Assembly: GCF_000622405.1 (NCBI RefSeq)
Contig: NZ_JASF01000005.1
Span: 1,984,001-2,048,000 of the forward strand
From: Sulfitobacter donghicola DSW-25 = KCTC 12864 = JCM 14565
GTDB lineage: Bacteria > Pseudomonadota > Alphaproteobacteria > Rhodobacterales > Rhodobacteraceae
Length of the DNA stretch: 64,000 nt
Direction: 5' to 3'
Part shown: positions 53,740 through 62,091 of the stretch, piece by piece
Layout of the letters: each line of letters begins with the position of its first letter
Numbering within the stretch: position 1 is the stretch's first letter
Position numbers and translations under genes: made by a program
The notes under the pieces: generated by a model
Seen by the model: only the letters and a program-made list of their open reading frames with translations
The model's database searches: none
What the model was told of the DNA's origin: nothing

Positions 53740-54462
53740 ATGGACGCGAAAATTAGACTTTATGTAGAGCACCCTTTAGGGGTTGGGCAATCGGTTCCTT
53801 TAGATAAGGGGCAGGCACATTACCTTTTTGGGGTCATGCGACAGGCTGTTGGCGGGCAGGTTCTGCTGTTTAATGGCCAAGACGGAGAATGGCGTGCATC
53901 GATTGCCAAAGCTGGCAAGCGGGCGGGTGAGCTAATCTGTGAAGAGCAGACGAAACCGTTGCAGATGCCGCCCGACCTTTGGCTGTGCTTTGCGCCGATC
54001 AAAAAGGCGCGAACCGATTTTATCGTGGAAAAGGCAGCAGAAATGGGCGCCGCGCGGATTGTGCCGATGCAGACCGAGTTCACCAATTCGGGCCGTATTC
54101 AACGCGATCGCTTGCAGGCCCATGCGGTTGAGGCGGCTGAACAATGTGGGGGCACCTACGTTCCCGAAGTGGCTGATATGGTTCGCTTTGATCGGCTGTT
54201 GCATGATTGGAACCCCGACAGGCGCATCATGTTTTGTGACGAGACCCTCGCCGCATCCCAAATAGGAAGCCAAATGGATACGGCAGGCCCATGGGCGATT
54301 TTTATTGGGCCAGAGGGGGGCTTTTCCCAAAAGGAAGGGGACCGGTTGAGAGCACTGGACTATGCAACTTCGGTTTCTTTGGGGCCTCGTATTTTGCGTG
54401 CAGATACCGCAGCAGTTGCCGCGATGACGATTTGGCAGCAGGCCCTAGGGGATTGGGTGTGA
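53740..54462 (+). CDS. rsmE: 16S rRNA (uracil1498-N3)-methyltransferase
   Basis: 240 residues from the ATG at 53740. The SPOUT knot is recognised by FIGPEGGFSQKEGDRLRAL and the C-terminal SLGPRILRADTAAVAAM. The N-terminal PUA-like domain covers ~1-75. It methylates U1498 of 16S rRNA. The stop overlaps the GNAT start as GTGA. Confidence 0.95.
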   Translation: MDAKIRLYVEHPLGVGQSVPLDKGQAHYLFGVMRQAVGGQVLLFNGQDGEWRASIAKAGKRAGELICEEQTKPLQMPPDLWLCFAPIKKARTDFIVEKAAEMGAARIVPMQTEFTNSGRIQRDRLQAHAVEAAEQCGGTYVPEVADMVRFDRLLHDWNPDRRIMFCDETLAASQIGSQMDTAGPWAIFIGPEGGFSQKEGDRLRALDYATSVSLGPRILRADTAAVAAMTIWQQALGDWV

Positions 54463-55340
54463 CCACAGCCGCTCGGTTATTGCGAGAGGTAGGCCCAGAC
54501 GATGTTGTTGCCTTGGAGGCCTTCCTAGCCCTGCATCCCGAGACGTCGATGTTCCTTCGTGGAAATCTGGCGCAGTACGGGGTGAGGAACAGCGAGCATC
54601 GTTATGGGACAACCTATTGGTTAAAAGGATCGCGAGGTGTCGAGGCTGTAGTTGCCTGTAGCAACGGGGGCTATTTGATGTGTCAGGCTCCGGACCAAGG
54701 GCCAGAGTTCTGGGATGCTGCCGCGCGTGTTCTGGCAGGGCGATCTGTTGAGGGGATTACAGGTGTACCAGATCAGGTTGATGCTTGGGTCACTGCATTA
54801 GGGCTAAAGATCGAGGCCTTTGCCGTTAAAGAAACCGAGCCTTTGTACCGGTTAGACCTTGAAGAACTCCGCAAGCCGAATACCTCGGATTTAACATTGC
54901 GCAGGCCAACCCCTTTGGACAGGGGTTTTTTGTGTAAATGGTTTGAGGGCTATTCGCGGGATACAGGTATGAGGCCAACTGACGGGGCGACCAGTGAAGC
55001 GGCTGCTGAAACGTTTTCTCAGCATGATGCTGCGCGGATATTGGCGCTGAACGGAGAGCCTGTTGCGATGACATCGCTAAATGCCCGAGTAACTGACACG
55101 GTTCAGATCGGCGGCGTCTATGTTCCTGATGTATGGCGAGGCCGCGGGTTTGGAGGCGCCGCCGTGGCGCTTCAACTTGCTGAACTAAAAGCCCAAGGTG
55201 TTAAAACCGCCATATTGTTTGCTGCGAATGAAATAGCGGCGAAAGCCTATGAAAGAATTGGTTTTAACCTCATCGGGGAATACGAGATTGCTTTGTTCAA
55301 GGCTCCTTTAAAGGTGGAAGGAAACGATGATGTTTTTTAG
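54459..55340 (+). CDS. GNAT-family N-acetyltransferase
   Basis: 293 residues starting with the GTG at 54459, overlapping the rsmE stop; the longer frame from 54291 lies inside rsmE. The C-terminal half is a GNAT fold with the acetyl-CoA loop in WRGRGFGGAAVALQLAEL and the last strand in AYERIGFNLIGEYEIALF. The N-terminal ~120 residues look like a degenerate second GNAT domain (LEAFLALHPETSMFLRGNL). Substrate unknown. Confidence 0.86.
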   Translation: MTTAARLLREVGPDDVVALEAFLALHPETSMFLRGNLAQYGVRNSEHRYGTTYWLKGSRGVEAVVACSNGGYLMCQAPDQGPEFWDAAARVLAGRSVEGITGVPDQVDAWVTALGLKIEAFAVKETEPLYRLDLEELRKPNTSDLTLRRPTPLDRGFLCKWFEGYSRDTGMRPTDGATSEAAAETFSQHDAARILALNGEPVAMTSLNARVTDTVQIGGVYVPDVWRGRGFGGAAVALQLAELKAQGVKTAILFAANEIAAKAYERIGFNLIGEYEIALFKAPLKVEGNDDVF

Positions 55341-55854
55341 ACCTGAGGCTAAGGCAGCTCTTTGGCAATGGCGCGAAGTTCTGGTTGGGGCTGGGCTTGC
55401 CTTGATTGGTATTTGGCTGATCGTGGGGCCGGGATTGTTGCTGTCTGTACCAGGGTGGGCTTTAATCCTAGCGGGCGTTGCTTTGGCTGTGGTCGGAGTG
55501 CAACGCGCGCGGTTTCGCGGGGCAGGGGACGGGCCGGGTGCTGTTCAGGTGGATGAAGGGCAGATTGCCTATTTTGGTCCTTTAACCGGCGGTGTTGTCG
55601 CGCTAAACGCGCTTGAACGGTTGAGCCTCGATGCAACGTTACGCCCCCCGCATTGGCGGTTAGACGCGCCAGAACAAGATGCGGTTCTTATTCCAGTAAA
55701 CGCGGCAGGTTCTGACGCCTTGTTTGATGCTTTTGCCACCTTGCCCGGTCTGAAAACCGAAAGGATGCTGCGCGAGCTGCGGTCTGATCGCAACCACGCA
55801 GTTGTGATTTGGGAACGCTCCCCCTTGCGTCCGGCCCATGCCTTGCTGCATTGA
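55327..55854 (+). CDS. Membrane protein of unknown function
   Basis: 175 residues; overlaps the GNAT gene by 14 bases. Two close hydrophobic segments (~17-62, VLVGAGLALIGIWLIVGPG and GWALILAGVALAVVGV) form a hairpin, followed by a ~110-residue soluble domain (DEGQIAYFGPLTGGVVAL). The family seems to be limited to Rhodobacteraceae; I know no function. Confidence 0.75.
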   Translation: MMFFRPEAKAALWQWREVLVGAGLALIGIWLIVGPGLLLSVPGWALILAGVALAVVGVQRARFRGAGDGPGAVQVDEGQIAYFGPLTGGVVALNALERLSLDATLRPPHWRLDAPEQDAVLIPVNAAGSDALFDAFATLPGLKTERMLRELRSDRNHAVVIWERSPLRPAHALLH

Positions 55855-55907
55855 CGAAGTTGAGAATCTCCGCAAGGCTGCGGAACACACTATAGCGGAG
55901 CGCATCC

Positions 55908-57278
55908 ATGTCTATTCCCCAATCCGGCGGCGGCCCGATCGAACATTTTGATCAACTGGCCGAGTATCTTTCCGATGGATGTAAGCCCAAAGATCAATGG
56001 CGTATCGGCACCGAACACGAGAAGTTCGGCTATTGCAAAGATACGCTTTTGCCGCTGCCCTATGAGGGTGATCGCTCGATCCGCGTGATGCTTGAGGGGC
56101 TGCGGGACCGCCACGGCTGGGCCCCTGTCGAAGAGGCAGGCAAGCTGATCGGCCTTGAAAAAGACGGTGCGAATGTGTCGTTGGAACCGGGGGGGCAGCT
56201 GGAGCTATCTGGCGCGCCCGTTGAGACAATTCACGAGACATGCGACGAGGTGAACACCCACCTGCGTGAAGTGCAGGACGTCGCCGACGAAATCGGTGTG
56301 GGCTGGATTGGCCTTGGTGCCGCGCCTGAATGGACCCATGAGCAAATGGATTTGATGCCCAAGGGGCGTTACAACCTGATGAACGACTATATGACCAAGG
56401 TCGGTACAATGGGCCGTGTCATGATGCGCCGGACCTGTACGGTTCAGGTGAACCTTGATTTCGGATCCGAGGCAGACATGGTGCAGAAAATGCGCGTTGC
56501 TGTTGCCTTGCAGCCTGTGGCGACGGCTTTGTTTGCGAACTCACCTTTCTTTGAGGGCAAGCTGAACGGCCATAAATCATGGCGTAGCCGCGTGTGGCGT
56601 GATCTGGATGATGCGCGCACAGGGATGATCCCCTTTGTCTTTGACGAGGGCTTTGGCTTTGAGGCATGGGTGAACTACGCCCTCGATGTGCCGATGTATT
56701 TTGTCTACCGCGACGGTAAATACGTTGACGCGCTGGGCATGAGCTTTCGTGATTTTATGGAAGGCAAACTGCCTGCCCTTCCCGGAGAGACCCCAACCCT
56801 GAGCGATTGGGCGGACCATCTGACAACGGCATTCCCCGAAGCGCGGATGAAGAAATTCATTGAGATGCGCGGTGCTGATGGTGGCCCATGGCGGCGTCTT
56901 TGTGCCCTACCAGCCTATTGGGTGGGCATGATGTATGATCAATCCGCTTTGGATGGGGCATGGGATTTGGTCAAAGACTGGGATGCGCAAACCCGCGAAG
57001 AACTGCGCGTTGCGGCGTCCGTTGAGGGGCTTCAGGCCGAAGTGAACGGCCTAAAGATGATTGATCTGGCGCGCGAAACTGTCGCCTTGTCCGAGGCTGG
57101 CCTAAAGGCGCGTGCACGCAGTGGCGCGGGTGGCTTGGTCCCTGACGAGACACATTTCCTGAATGCACTGAAAGAAAGCGTCGAGACAGGCAAGGTCCCA
57201 GCGGATGAGCTGATTGACTGCTATAACGGTGAATGGAACGGCGATATCAGCCGCATCTATTCCGATTTCTCTTACTGA
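55908..57278 (+). CDS. gshA: Glutamate-cysteine ligase (plant/alphaproteobacterial type)
   Basis: 456 residues, the usual length for the GCS2 plant-type group. WRIGTEHEKFGYC opens the catalytic core, LEPGGQLELSGAP binds substrate, and MRRTCTVQVNLDFGSEADM follows. It makes gamma-glutamylcysteine, the first step to glutathione, which the maleylacetoacetate isomerase in this window also needs. Confidence 0.95.
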   Translation: MSIPQSGGGPIEHFDQLAEYLSDGCKPKDQWRIGTEHEKFGYCKDTLLPLPYEGDRSIRVMLEGLRDRHGWAPVEEAGKLIGLEKDGANVSLEPGGQLELSGAPVETIHETCDEVNTHLREVQDVADEIGVGWIGLGAAPEWTHEQMDLMPKGRYNLMNDYMTKVGTMGRVMMRRTCTVQVNLDFGSEADMVQKMRVAVALQPVATALFANSPFFEGKLNGHKSWRSRVWRDLDDARTGMIPFVFDEGFGFEAWVNYALDVPMYFVYRDGKYVDALGMSFRDFMEGKLPALPGETPTLSDWADHLTTAFPEARMKKFIEMRGADGGPWRRLCALPAYWVGMMYDQSALDGAWDLVKDWDAQTREELRVAASVEGLQAEVNGLKMIDLARETVALSEAGLKARARSGAGGLVPDETHFLNALKESVETGKVPADELIDCYNGEWNGDISRIYSDFSY

Positions 57279-57284
57279 TTTTTC

Positions 57285-57866
57285 TTATACTGCCGCGGCG
57301 GGTTTCAGAACCTTGCTGCGGTAGTATTCAGAAATTTCGGCCTTGCGCGCGGCTTGCATTTCGGGCGTTACCTCTTTGTCTTTTTCAAACAACAGGGCAT
57401 AGCCCTGCATGGCCCGTTTGTGCGCATCTATGGTAACAGGTGGCGCTGAGGGGTTGTTCAACGCTGGTTGTTTCGGAGAGCCATGAAGGCCAGATTTGCC
57501 GCTGCTTGGCAGTAGGTACATGACAAATAGCGCCAGCCAGCCAACGATCGGAATGAAGCTTATCAAAAGCCAAAATCCCGAAAAGCCTGCGTCGTGCAGA
57601 CGGCGGATCGACAGGCTTAGTATTGGGACGAAAATAACAAGGGCGATGAGCGGTGAGGCAAAGCTAGCTGCACCCAGTTCAAGAATGGCGTTTTGTCCAT
57701 GTTGTTGCACCAAAGAAATGAAAGTCAGCGCGTCGAAAACTGTGGCGACAAGATAGATTGTCGTGAACAGTAGGTAGGGCCACCAGAATTCGGACCGTGT
57801 GGAACGACCCGAAAAGTTGAAGATATGCACAAATGCCTGAGTGATGGCAGTGAACGGTCCGGTCAT
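57285..57866 (-). CDS. DUF805 membrane protein
   Basis: 193 residues from the ATG at 57866 (AAAGGAG upstream). FNFSGRSTRSEFWWPYLL is the DUF805 signature, then about four hydrophobic segments, with LSIRRLHDAGFSGFWLL between the third and fourth. The C-terminal ~60 residues are soluble. Function unknown. Convergent with gshA, six bases between stops. Confidence 0.85.
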   Translation of the reverse strand: MTGPFTAITQAFVHIFNFSGRSTRSEFWWPYLLFTTIYLVATVFDALTFISLVQQHGQNAILELGAASFASPLIALVIFVPILSLSIRRLHDAGFSGFWLLISFIPIVGWLALFVMYLLPSSGKSGLHGSPKQPALNNPSAPPVTIDAHKRAMQGYALLFEKDKEVTPEMQAARKAEISEYYRSKVLKPAAAV

Positions 57867-58002
57867 TTCTGGCTCCTTTGTTGCGTGTGGGCATTCTGCT
57901 GGGGTGGCGTGGCGCAAAAAGGGGAGGATTGTGGAAAATTGAGGGCAGTCACCAAAACAGGCCGACCAAAATGGCCGGCCCGTTGGATTTATCAACTTTT
58001 GA

Positions 58003-58353
58003 TCAGGCTGGTTCAGCTACCGGATCTTTGCGTTGATAATCTTGCATAACGGCGCGAAGGGTGCCGACCGCTTGGGTGAAACCCAAACCTAGGCAAAGCG
58101 CGGCGAAACCCAGCGCGGCCAGAAAGCCTACCATAGGCGCGTCGTTCAGAAGGGGCAGCACGGCGCCGATCAAAATGACCCCTCCTGCGCCAATCGCTGC
58201 GAAACCGGTTGCGATGGTCACTGCGGCGGCGCGGATGGCGGCGCTGCTTTCGGGGCATTGCCCTAGTAAGGTGCCAATGCGCAGGATCATGGCGGCAAGG
58301 GCGGTTAAGGCTCCAAAGCCGAGGATGATGTAAAGGACGGCAAGTACAATCAT
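58003..58353 (-). CDS. Small membrane protein in the GbsR-regulated group
   Basis: 116 residues from the ATG at 58353, with about three hydrophobic segments (VLAVLYIILGFGALTALAAM, then AAVTIATGFAAIGAGGVILI, then GFLAALGFAALCLGLGF). It lies 35 bases after the next-upstream membrane gene and is probably co-transcribed from the promoter with operator 58852-58871. No family recognised. Confidence 0.72.
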   Translation of the reverse strand: MIVLAVLYIILGFGALTALAAMILRIGTLLGQCPESSAAIRAAAVTIATGFAAIGAGGVILIGAVLPLLNDAPMVGFLAALGFAALCLGLGFTQAVGTLRAVMQDYQRKDPVAEPA

Positions 58354-58387
58354 GAGTTCGTTCCTTTTGTTGATTGTGTGTGATGAA

Positions 58388-58825
58388 TTAGAATTTGCGG
58401 GGCTTGGCGTAGAAATCGCGGCGTAGTTTTCTGTAGATGAAGCCAAAGAAATACGCCCATGCGGGCCCAAAGATCATGCCAAAGCCAGTATACCAAAGGC
58501 CCATGCCGAATAGATCTTCATCGTCTGTGGCCACTGCGACGAGCACCACCAAGAGCATGAAAAAGGAAATGACAATGAAAGCGAGGAAGGCCAAATCGCT
58601 AGGCTCTGCATCATGGTGGCGTAGATACCACAGCAAAACGGGTAGCCCGATTACCAGATAAACCGGACCGCCAAAAGCTAGGGCGAAAACGGGTATGAAT
58701 AACAACCAGAAGGACGTCGCGGTAAACAAAATCGGACCGCCAATCAGTGCGATAAAGAATGCAACCGGATCAACGATATAGCGATGCGGATAGGGGAGCG
58801 GCGGAGCGACGATGGGGTTTTGCAT
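58388..58825 (-). CDS. Membrane protein next to the GbsR-type regulator
   Basis: 145 residues from the ATG at 58825 (AAAGGAA upstream). Four hydrophobic segments (~20-45, 48-65, 80-105, 108-130) and a basic C-terminus YRKLRRDFYAKPRKF. A perfect copy of the 20-base palindrome lies 27 bases before the ATG, so it is likely the first target of the regulator. No function recognised. Confidence 0.75.
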   Translation of the reverse strand: MQNPIVAPPLPYPHRYIVDPVAFFIALIGGPILFTATSFWLLFIPVFALAFGGPVYLVIGLPVLLWYLRHHDAEPSDLAFLAFIVISFFMLLVVLVAVATDDEDLFGMGLWYTGFGMIFGPAWAYFFGFIYRKLRRDFYAKPRKF

Positions 58826-58851
58826 GTCAGTTCCTTTCTGTTTTATCATTC

Positions 58852-58871
58852 ATTTCTGTCATAACAGAAAT
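58852..58871. repeat. GbsR-type operator, copy 1
   Basis: Perfect inverted repeat ATTTCTGT-CATA-ACAGAAAT upstream of the two small membrane-protein genes. The same arms recur at 59440-59459 and 59486-59505. Confidence 0.85.
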
Positions 58872-58886
58872 AAGTGGGTAAAAGTT

Positions 58887-59420
58887 TTAGCTGTCTTTGC
58901 CTTTTGGCAAAAAGCGGGCGATGCGACCGCCCAGTTTGATCGCGGCCATCTGTACGGATCGGGGCAGGCGGGTGACATCCGTGTACCAGTTGTCAAACAT
59001 CTGCATCGTTTCTAGCGTCTCTTTAATGCGGGCCTTTACGGCAGGGGGTGTTGCGTCTTGCTCGGCTTCGCGTTGCACCTCTTCGAGGGCGCGCAGGGTG
59101 GGAACATATTCCCGCTCGCGGCGGCTTTCGATGACGGTGGTGGTCAGGTCAAACATGTCGCGGATCGAGGTAAAGTGATCGCGGCGATCCCCCAATTTGC
59201 GCTGTGATTTGACCATGCCAAGGCTTTGCAGCTCCTTCAATCCGGTCGAAACGTTTGAGCGGGCCAAGTTCAGTAGATCGCAGATTTCATCCGCACTCAG
59301 CGGGTCAGGAGCGATGTGCAGCAGCGCGTGGATTTGTGCCACTGAACGGTTGGTGCCCCATTTGGCGCCCATGTCCCCCCAGTGGAGGATAAAGTTCTGC
59401 ATGGCTGGTGTCAGGTGCAT
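58887..59420 (-). CDS. GbsR/MarR-family transcriptional regulator
   Basis: 177 residues from the ATG at 59420, giving the family N-terminus MHLTPAMQNFILHWGDMGAKWG. The winged helix includes ADEICDLLNLARSNVSTGLK and KLGDRRDHFTS. The frame can be extended to 59471 (194 residues), but those extra codons run through a perfect operator palindrome, so I prefer the short form. Likely an autorepressor that also controls the membrane genes downstream. GbsR relatives sense choline or other small solutes; the ligand here is unknown. Confidence 0.87.
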   Translation of the reverse strand: MHLTPAMQNFILHWGDMGAKWGTNRSVAQIHALLHIAPDPLSADEICDLLNLARSNVSTGLKELQSLGMVKSQRKLGDRRDHFTSIRDMFDLTTTVIESRREREYVPTLRALEEVQREAEQDATPPAVKARIKETLETMQMFDNWYTDVTRLPRSVQMAAIKLGGRIARFLPKGKDS

Positions 59421-59439
59421 CGGAGCGACTCGTTCTTTA

Positions 59440-59459
59440 ATTTCTGTATGAACAGAAAT
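59440..59459. repeat. GbsR-type operator, copy 2
   Basis: Perfect inverted repeat ATTTCTGT-ATGA-ACAGAAAT, 20 bases before the preferred regulator ATG at 59420. It would lie within codons if the 59471 start were used. Confidence 0.85.
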
Positions 59460-59485
59460 ACCAGAATTCATCTGAGATGCAAGTA

Positions 59486-59505
59486 ATTTCTGTAATGACA
59501 GAAAT
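59486..59505. repeat. GbsR-type operator, copy 3
   Basis: Perfect inverted repeat ATTTCTGT-AATG-ACAGAAAT, centre 46 bases from copy 2. It lies between a possible TTGCCT -35 and downstream AT-rich sequence on the minus strand, so binding should block the regulator promoter. Confidence 0.85.
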
Positions 59506-59519
59506 CTCAGGCAATTGGG

Positions 59520-60152
59520 TTAGTCCTGCCGGTCCAACCTGAGCTTGAACAGGCCTGATGAAATCTCGATCTTTTGTAAAGATGAACCGTCATAGGTTAA
59601 TTTCATCTTGGCTGAAGAAATTTTGAGAGGGCTTAGATGACCGGGGCCTTGAACGACTTTGTAAGACATTGAACAGGTTCGGGCGCTTCCGGTGACCGTG
59701 TCTCCCGTGGGCTCAAGATGCACAACCCGACGACCATCGTAGAGGTTTAATTTGTCTGGGCAGCCGCCCGCATTGATCAATGATCCTATTGCCTGAACAG
59801 GATCGGTGACCTGACCAACGACAAGAGCGGGATCCGAAAGCTCGGTCAGTTCTGCCTGTGGTGTGACCTTGGTCGAAACCGCGCGATTTTTGGCAATGCT
59901 GACCTCGACACGGCGCTGTTTGCGCGAAGATTTGCTATCGCCCGTAAACACGCCTTTTTTGCTGGACCCGTGAAAGGTGCCATTGAAAACACCCAATGGC
60001 GTGTTGTTAAGCGTGGATTTGAGCGTCTTGGCGCCGCCGTTTTGGGAATAGCTAAGCGTCCCAAGCGTTTTGCCGCCCAAGGAGACATCAAAGCTTTGTG
60101 CAGCGAGGGGGGTGGCGAACATAGCCGCGCACATGAGGGCGTAAAATTTCAT
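59520..60152 (-). CDS. Secreted protein of unknown function
   Basis: 210 residues with a signal peptide ending TPLAAQ. The mature part is beta-rich with repeated Gly/Ser/Lys strands and two Cys (GGCPDKL and SARTCSMSY), possibly a disulfide. The opening SFDVSLGGKTLGTLSY is reminiscent of DUF3108-like barrels, without certainty. GGAG lies nine bases before the ATG. It ends the leftward pyrC'-plsY operon. Confidence 0.75.
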   Translation of the reverse strand: MKFYALMCAAMFATPLAAQSFDVSLGGKTLGTLSYSQNGGAKTLKSTLNNTPLGVFNGTFHGSSKKGVFTGDSKSSRKQRRVEVSIAKNRAVSTKVTPQAELTELSDPALVVGQVTDPVQAIGSLINAGGCPDKLNLYDGRRVVHLEPTGDTVTGSARTCSMSYKVVQGPGHLSPLKISSAKMKLTYDGSSLQKIEISSGLFKLRLDRQD

Positions 60153-60192
60153 TTAGATATCTCCACTATCGGCTGACCGTTTCGGTAGGGGA

Positions 60193-60801
60193 TCACCCCT
60201 TTTGGCCGATCTTGGGTTCCGTTCCTGCCCGAATGCGCGCGATGTTCTCTCGGTGGCGCCAAATGACGATAATGGTGAGCAGGATACATAGGAAATACCC
60301 CATCCCATACCCAAGGAGGATCACAAGAACACTGGAAGACGCCGCCGACACGATCCCCCCCATTGAGGAAACCCGTGTGATTGCAGCGCCAATCAGCCAA
60401 GCAATACAGGCGCAAATGCCGACGGGCCATGCGAAGGCCAATAGGATACCCAAAAACGTGGCGACACCTTTGCCACCTTGGAACTTCAACCAAACAGGAA
60501 AGCAATGCCCAAACATCGCAGCGAGGGCTGCAATCTGAGCGGCATCTTCTCCGCTGATCTTTCGCGCCAAAAGCAAAACAACAGCGCCCTTTGCAGCATC
60601 AAGGATAAGGGTCGCCGCAGCCGCGGGTTTCGATCCCGTGCGCAAAACATTCGTCGCACCGATATTGCCTGATCCGATGTCGCGTAGGTTGCCAAGGCCC
60701 ATCACCCGCGCAACCACTACGCCAAATGGGATCGAGCCAATCAAATAGCCAAGCACCGCCCAGAGCAGCAAAATCATCAGTGAGTTTTCGATCATCGGCA
60801 T
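60193..60801 (-). CDS. plsY: Acyl-phosphate:glycerol-3-phosphate acyltransferase PlsY
   Basis: 202 residues, about five membrane spans. Conserved motifs: GSIPFGVVVARVMG, GSGNIGATNVLRTG and LKFQGGKGVATFLG. It starts phospholipid synthesis by acylating glycerol-3-phosphate. Fifteen bases after the dihydroorotase-like gene, an arrangement common in alphaproteobacteria. Confidence 0.95.
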   Translation of the reverse strand: MPMIENSLMILLLWAVLGYLIGSIPFGVVVARVMGLGNLRDIGSGNIGATNVLRTGSKPAAAATLILDAAKGAVVLLLARKISGEDAAQIAALAAMFGHCFPVWLKFQGGKGVATFLGILLAFAWPVGICACIAWLIGAAITRVSSMGGIVSAASSSVLVILLGYGMGYFLCILLTIIVIWRHRENIARIRAGTEPKIGQKG

Positions 60802-60816
60802 AAGAGTACTTTCTTA

Positions 60817-62091
60817 TCAGGCGGCGTAAACACAGGTGCCAGCAACATAGGTAGATAAAACCTTACCTTGCATCCGAACACCGTCAAACGGGGTATTTCG
60901 CGATTTTGACAGCAGTGTGGCGCGATCCATTACAAATGGCGCATGTGGGTCAAACACCACAAGGTCTGCTGGTGCTCCTTCTGTCAGTCGCCCCGAAGAT
61001 AGCCCCAGTCGTTGGGCTGGGTTAAATGACATAGCGCGCCACAGCTGGGGGAGGGTGATCATATCCGACAGCCAAAGGCGCAGGGCAGCAGGTAGCAAAG
61101 TCTCAAGGCCAACGGCACCAGATGCCGCTTCTTCAAACGGCAGGCGTTTGCTTTCTTCATCTTGTGGCGTGTGCATGGAGCAGACGATATCGATCAACCC
61201 ATTGGCAACGGCCTCAACCATGGCCACACGGTCTTCTTCGTCGCGCAAAGGCGGCTTTAACTTAAAGAAGGTGCGATAATCGGCTACGTCCAGCGCGTTT
61301 AACGTTAGGTGGTGGATGCCGATGCCTGCTGTCACGTCCAGCCCGTTTGCTTTGGCCCGCGCCAAAGGGGGCAGCGCGCGGGATGTGGTGATCTGATCTG
61401 CGTGATACCGCGCGCCTGTCATCTCAACCAAGGCCATATCGCGGTCTAACCCCATCCGTTCAGCCATGGGCGAAACCGCCGGAAGGCCGCGCAGAGAGGC
61501 GAATTTACCTGATGTGGCTGCGGCACCGCGGCTGAGGGTTGGTTCCTGAGGGTGGGCGATGACCAGCGCGCCAAGGCTGCGGGCATAGGTTAAGGCACGT
61601 GAAAAGACCCGCGTGTCGGTCACGACATGATCGCAATCGGTAAAGGCAACAGCGCCTGCATCCATCAAGAACCCGATTTCGGTCATCTCCCGTCCTGCGC
61701 GCTCTTTGGTGAGGGCGGCCATTGGCAAAACGTTGACGGGGGCCGCTTCATTTGCGCGGCGGGTGACAAATTCTAGTGTTTCGGGGCTGTCGATTGCAGG
61801 GTCTGTATCGGGGCGGGTGATCATTGTGGTCACGCCGCCTTTGGCCGCGGCCAATCCGGCAGAGCGATAGCTTTCTTTATGGCGCTCCCCTGGTTCGCAA
61901 ACCTTGACCCCCAGATCGACTAAACCAGGGGCAAGGTATTTCCCGCCGCAATCAATGACCTCGCCATCGGGGTTTGCGATGTCACCCGCGGTTACTTTGC
62001 TGATGATGCCGTCCTGCACACTCACCGAGCCTGCGAATTCGGTGCCTGCTTCGGGGTCAATCAGCGTCGCGTTGATGAAATGAAGGGTCAT
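60817..62091 (-). CDS. Dihydroorotase homologue lacking catalytic residues (PyrC'/PyrX type)
   Basis: 424 residues, full-length class I dihydroorotase fold (GGKYLAPGLVDLG, then ITRPDTDPAIDSPETLEFV, then GIGIHHLTLNALDVADY). The metal-binding HxH after the first strand reads Gly61-Val-Lys63 (LVDLGVKVCEPGERH), and the catalytic Asp of the DHAPH motif is Met306 (CSMHTPQDEE). It therefore looks inactive, like the PyrC'/PyrX subunits that assemble with aspartate carbamoyltransferase in pseudomonads. pyrB is probably just outside the window (inference). Start overlaps the previous stop as ATGA. Confidence 0.88.
   Translation of the reverse strand: MTLHFINATLIDPEAGTEFAGSVSVQDGIISKVTAGDIANPDGEVIDCGGKYLAPGLVDLGVKVCEPGERHKESYRSAGLAAAKGGVTTMITRPDTDPAIDSPETLEFVTRRANEAAPVNVLPMAALTKERAGREMTEIGFLMDAGAVAFTDCDHVVTDTRVFSRALTYARSLGALVIAHPQEPTLSRGAAATSGKFASLRGLPAVSPMAERMGLDRDMALVEMTGARYHADQITTSRALPPLARAKANGLDVTAGIGIHHLTLNALDVADYRTFFKLKPPLRDEEDRVAMVEAVANGLIDIVCSMHTPQDEESKRLPFEEAASGAVGLETLLPAALRLWLSDMITLPQLWRAMSFNPAQRLGLSSGRLTEGAPADLVVFDPHAPFVMDRATLLSKSRNTPFDGVRMQGKVLSTYVAGTCVYAA

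Noticed and set aside
59421..59471. 17-codon N-terminal extension of the GbsR-type regulator
   Set aside because: It is made largely of a perfect operator palindrome and lacks a ribosome site; family members begin at the shorter form.
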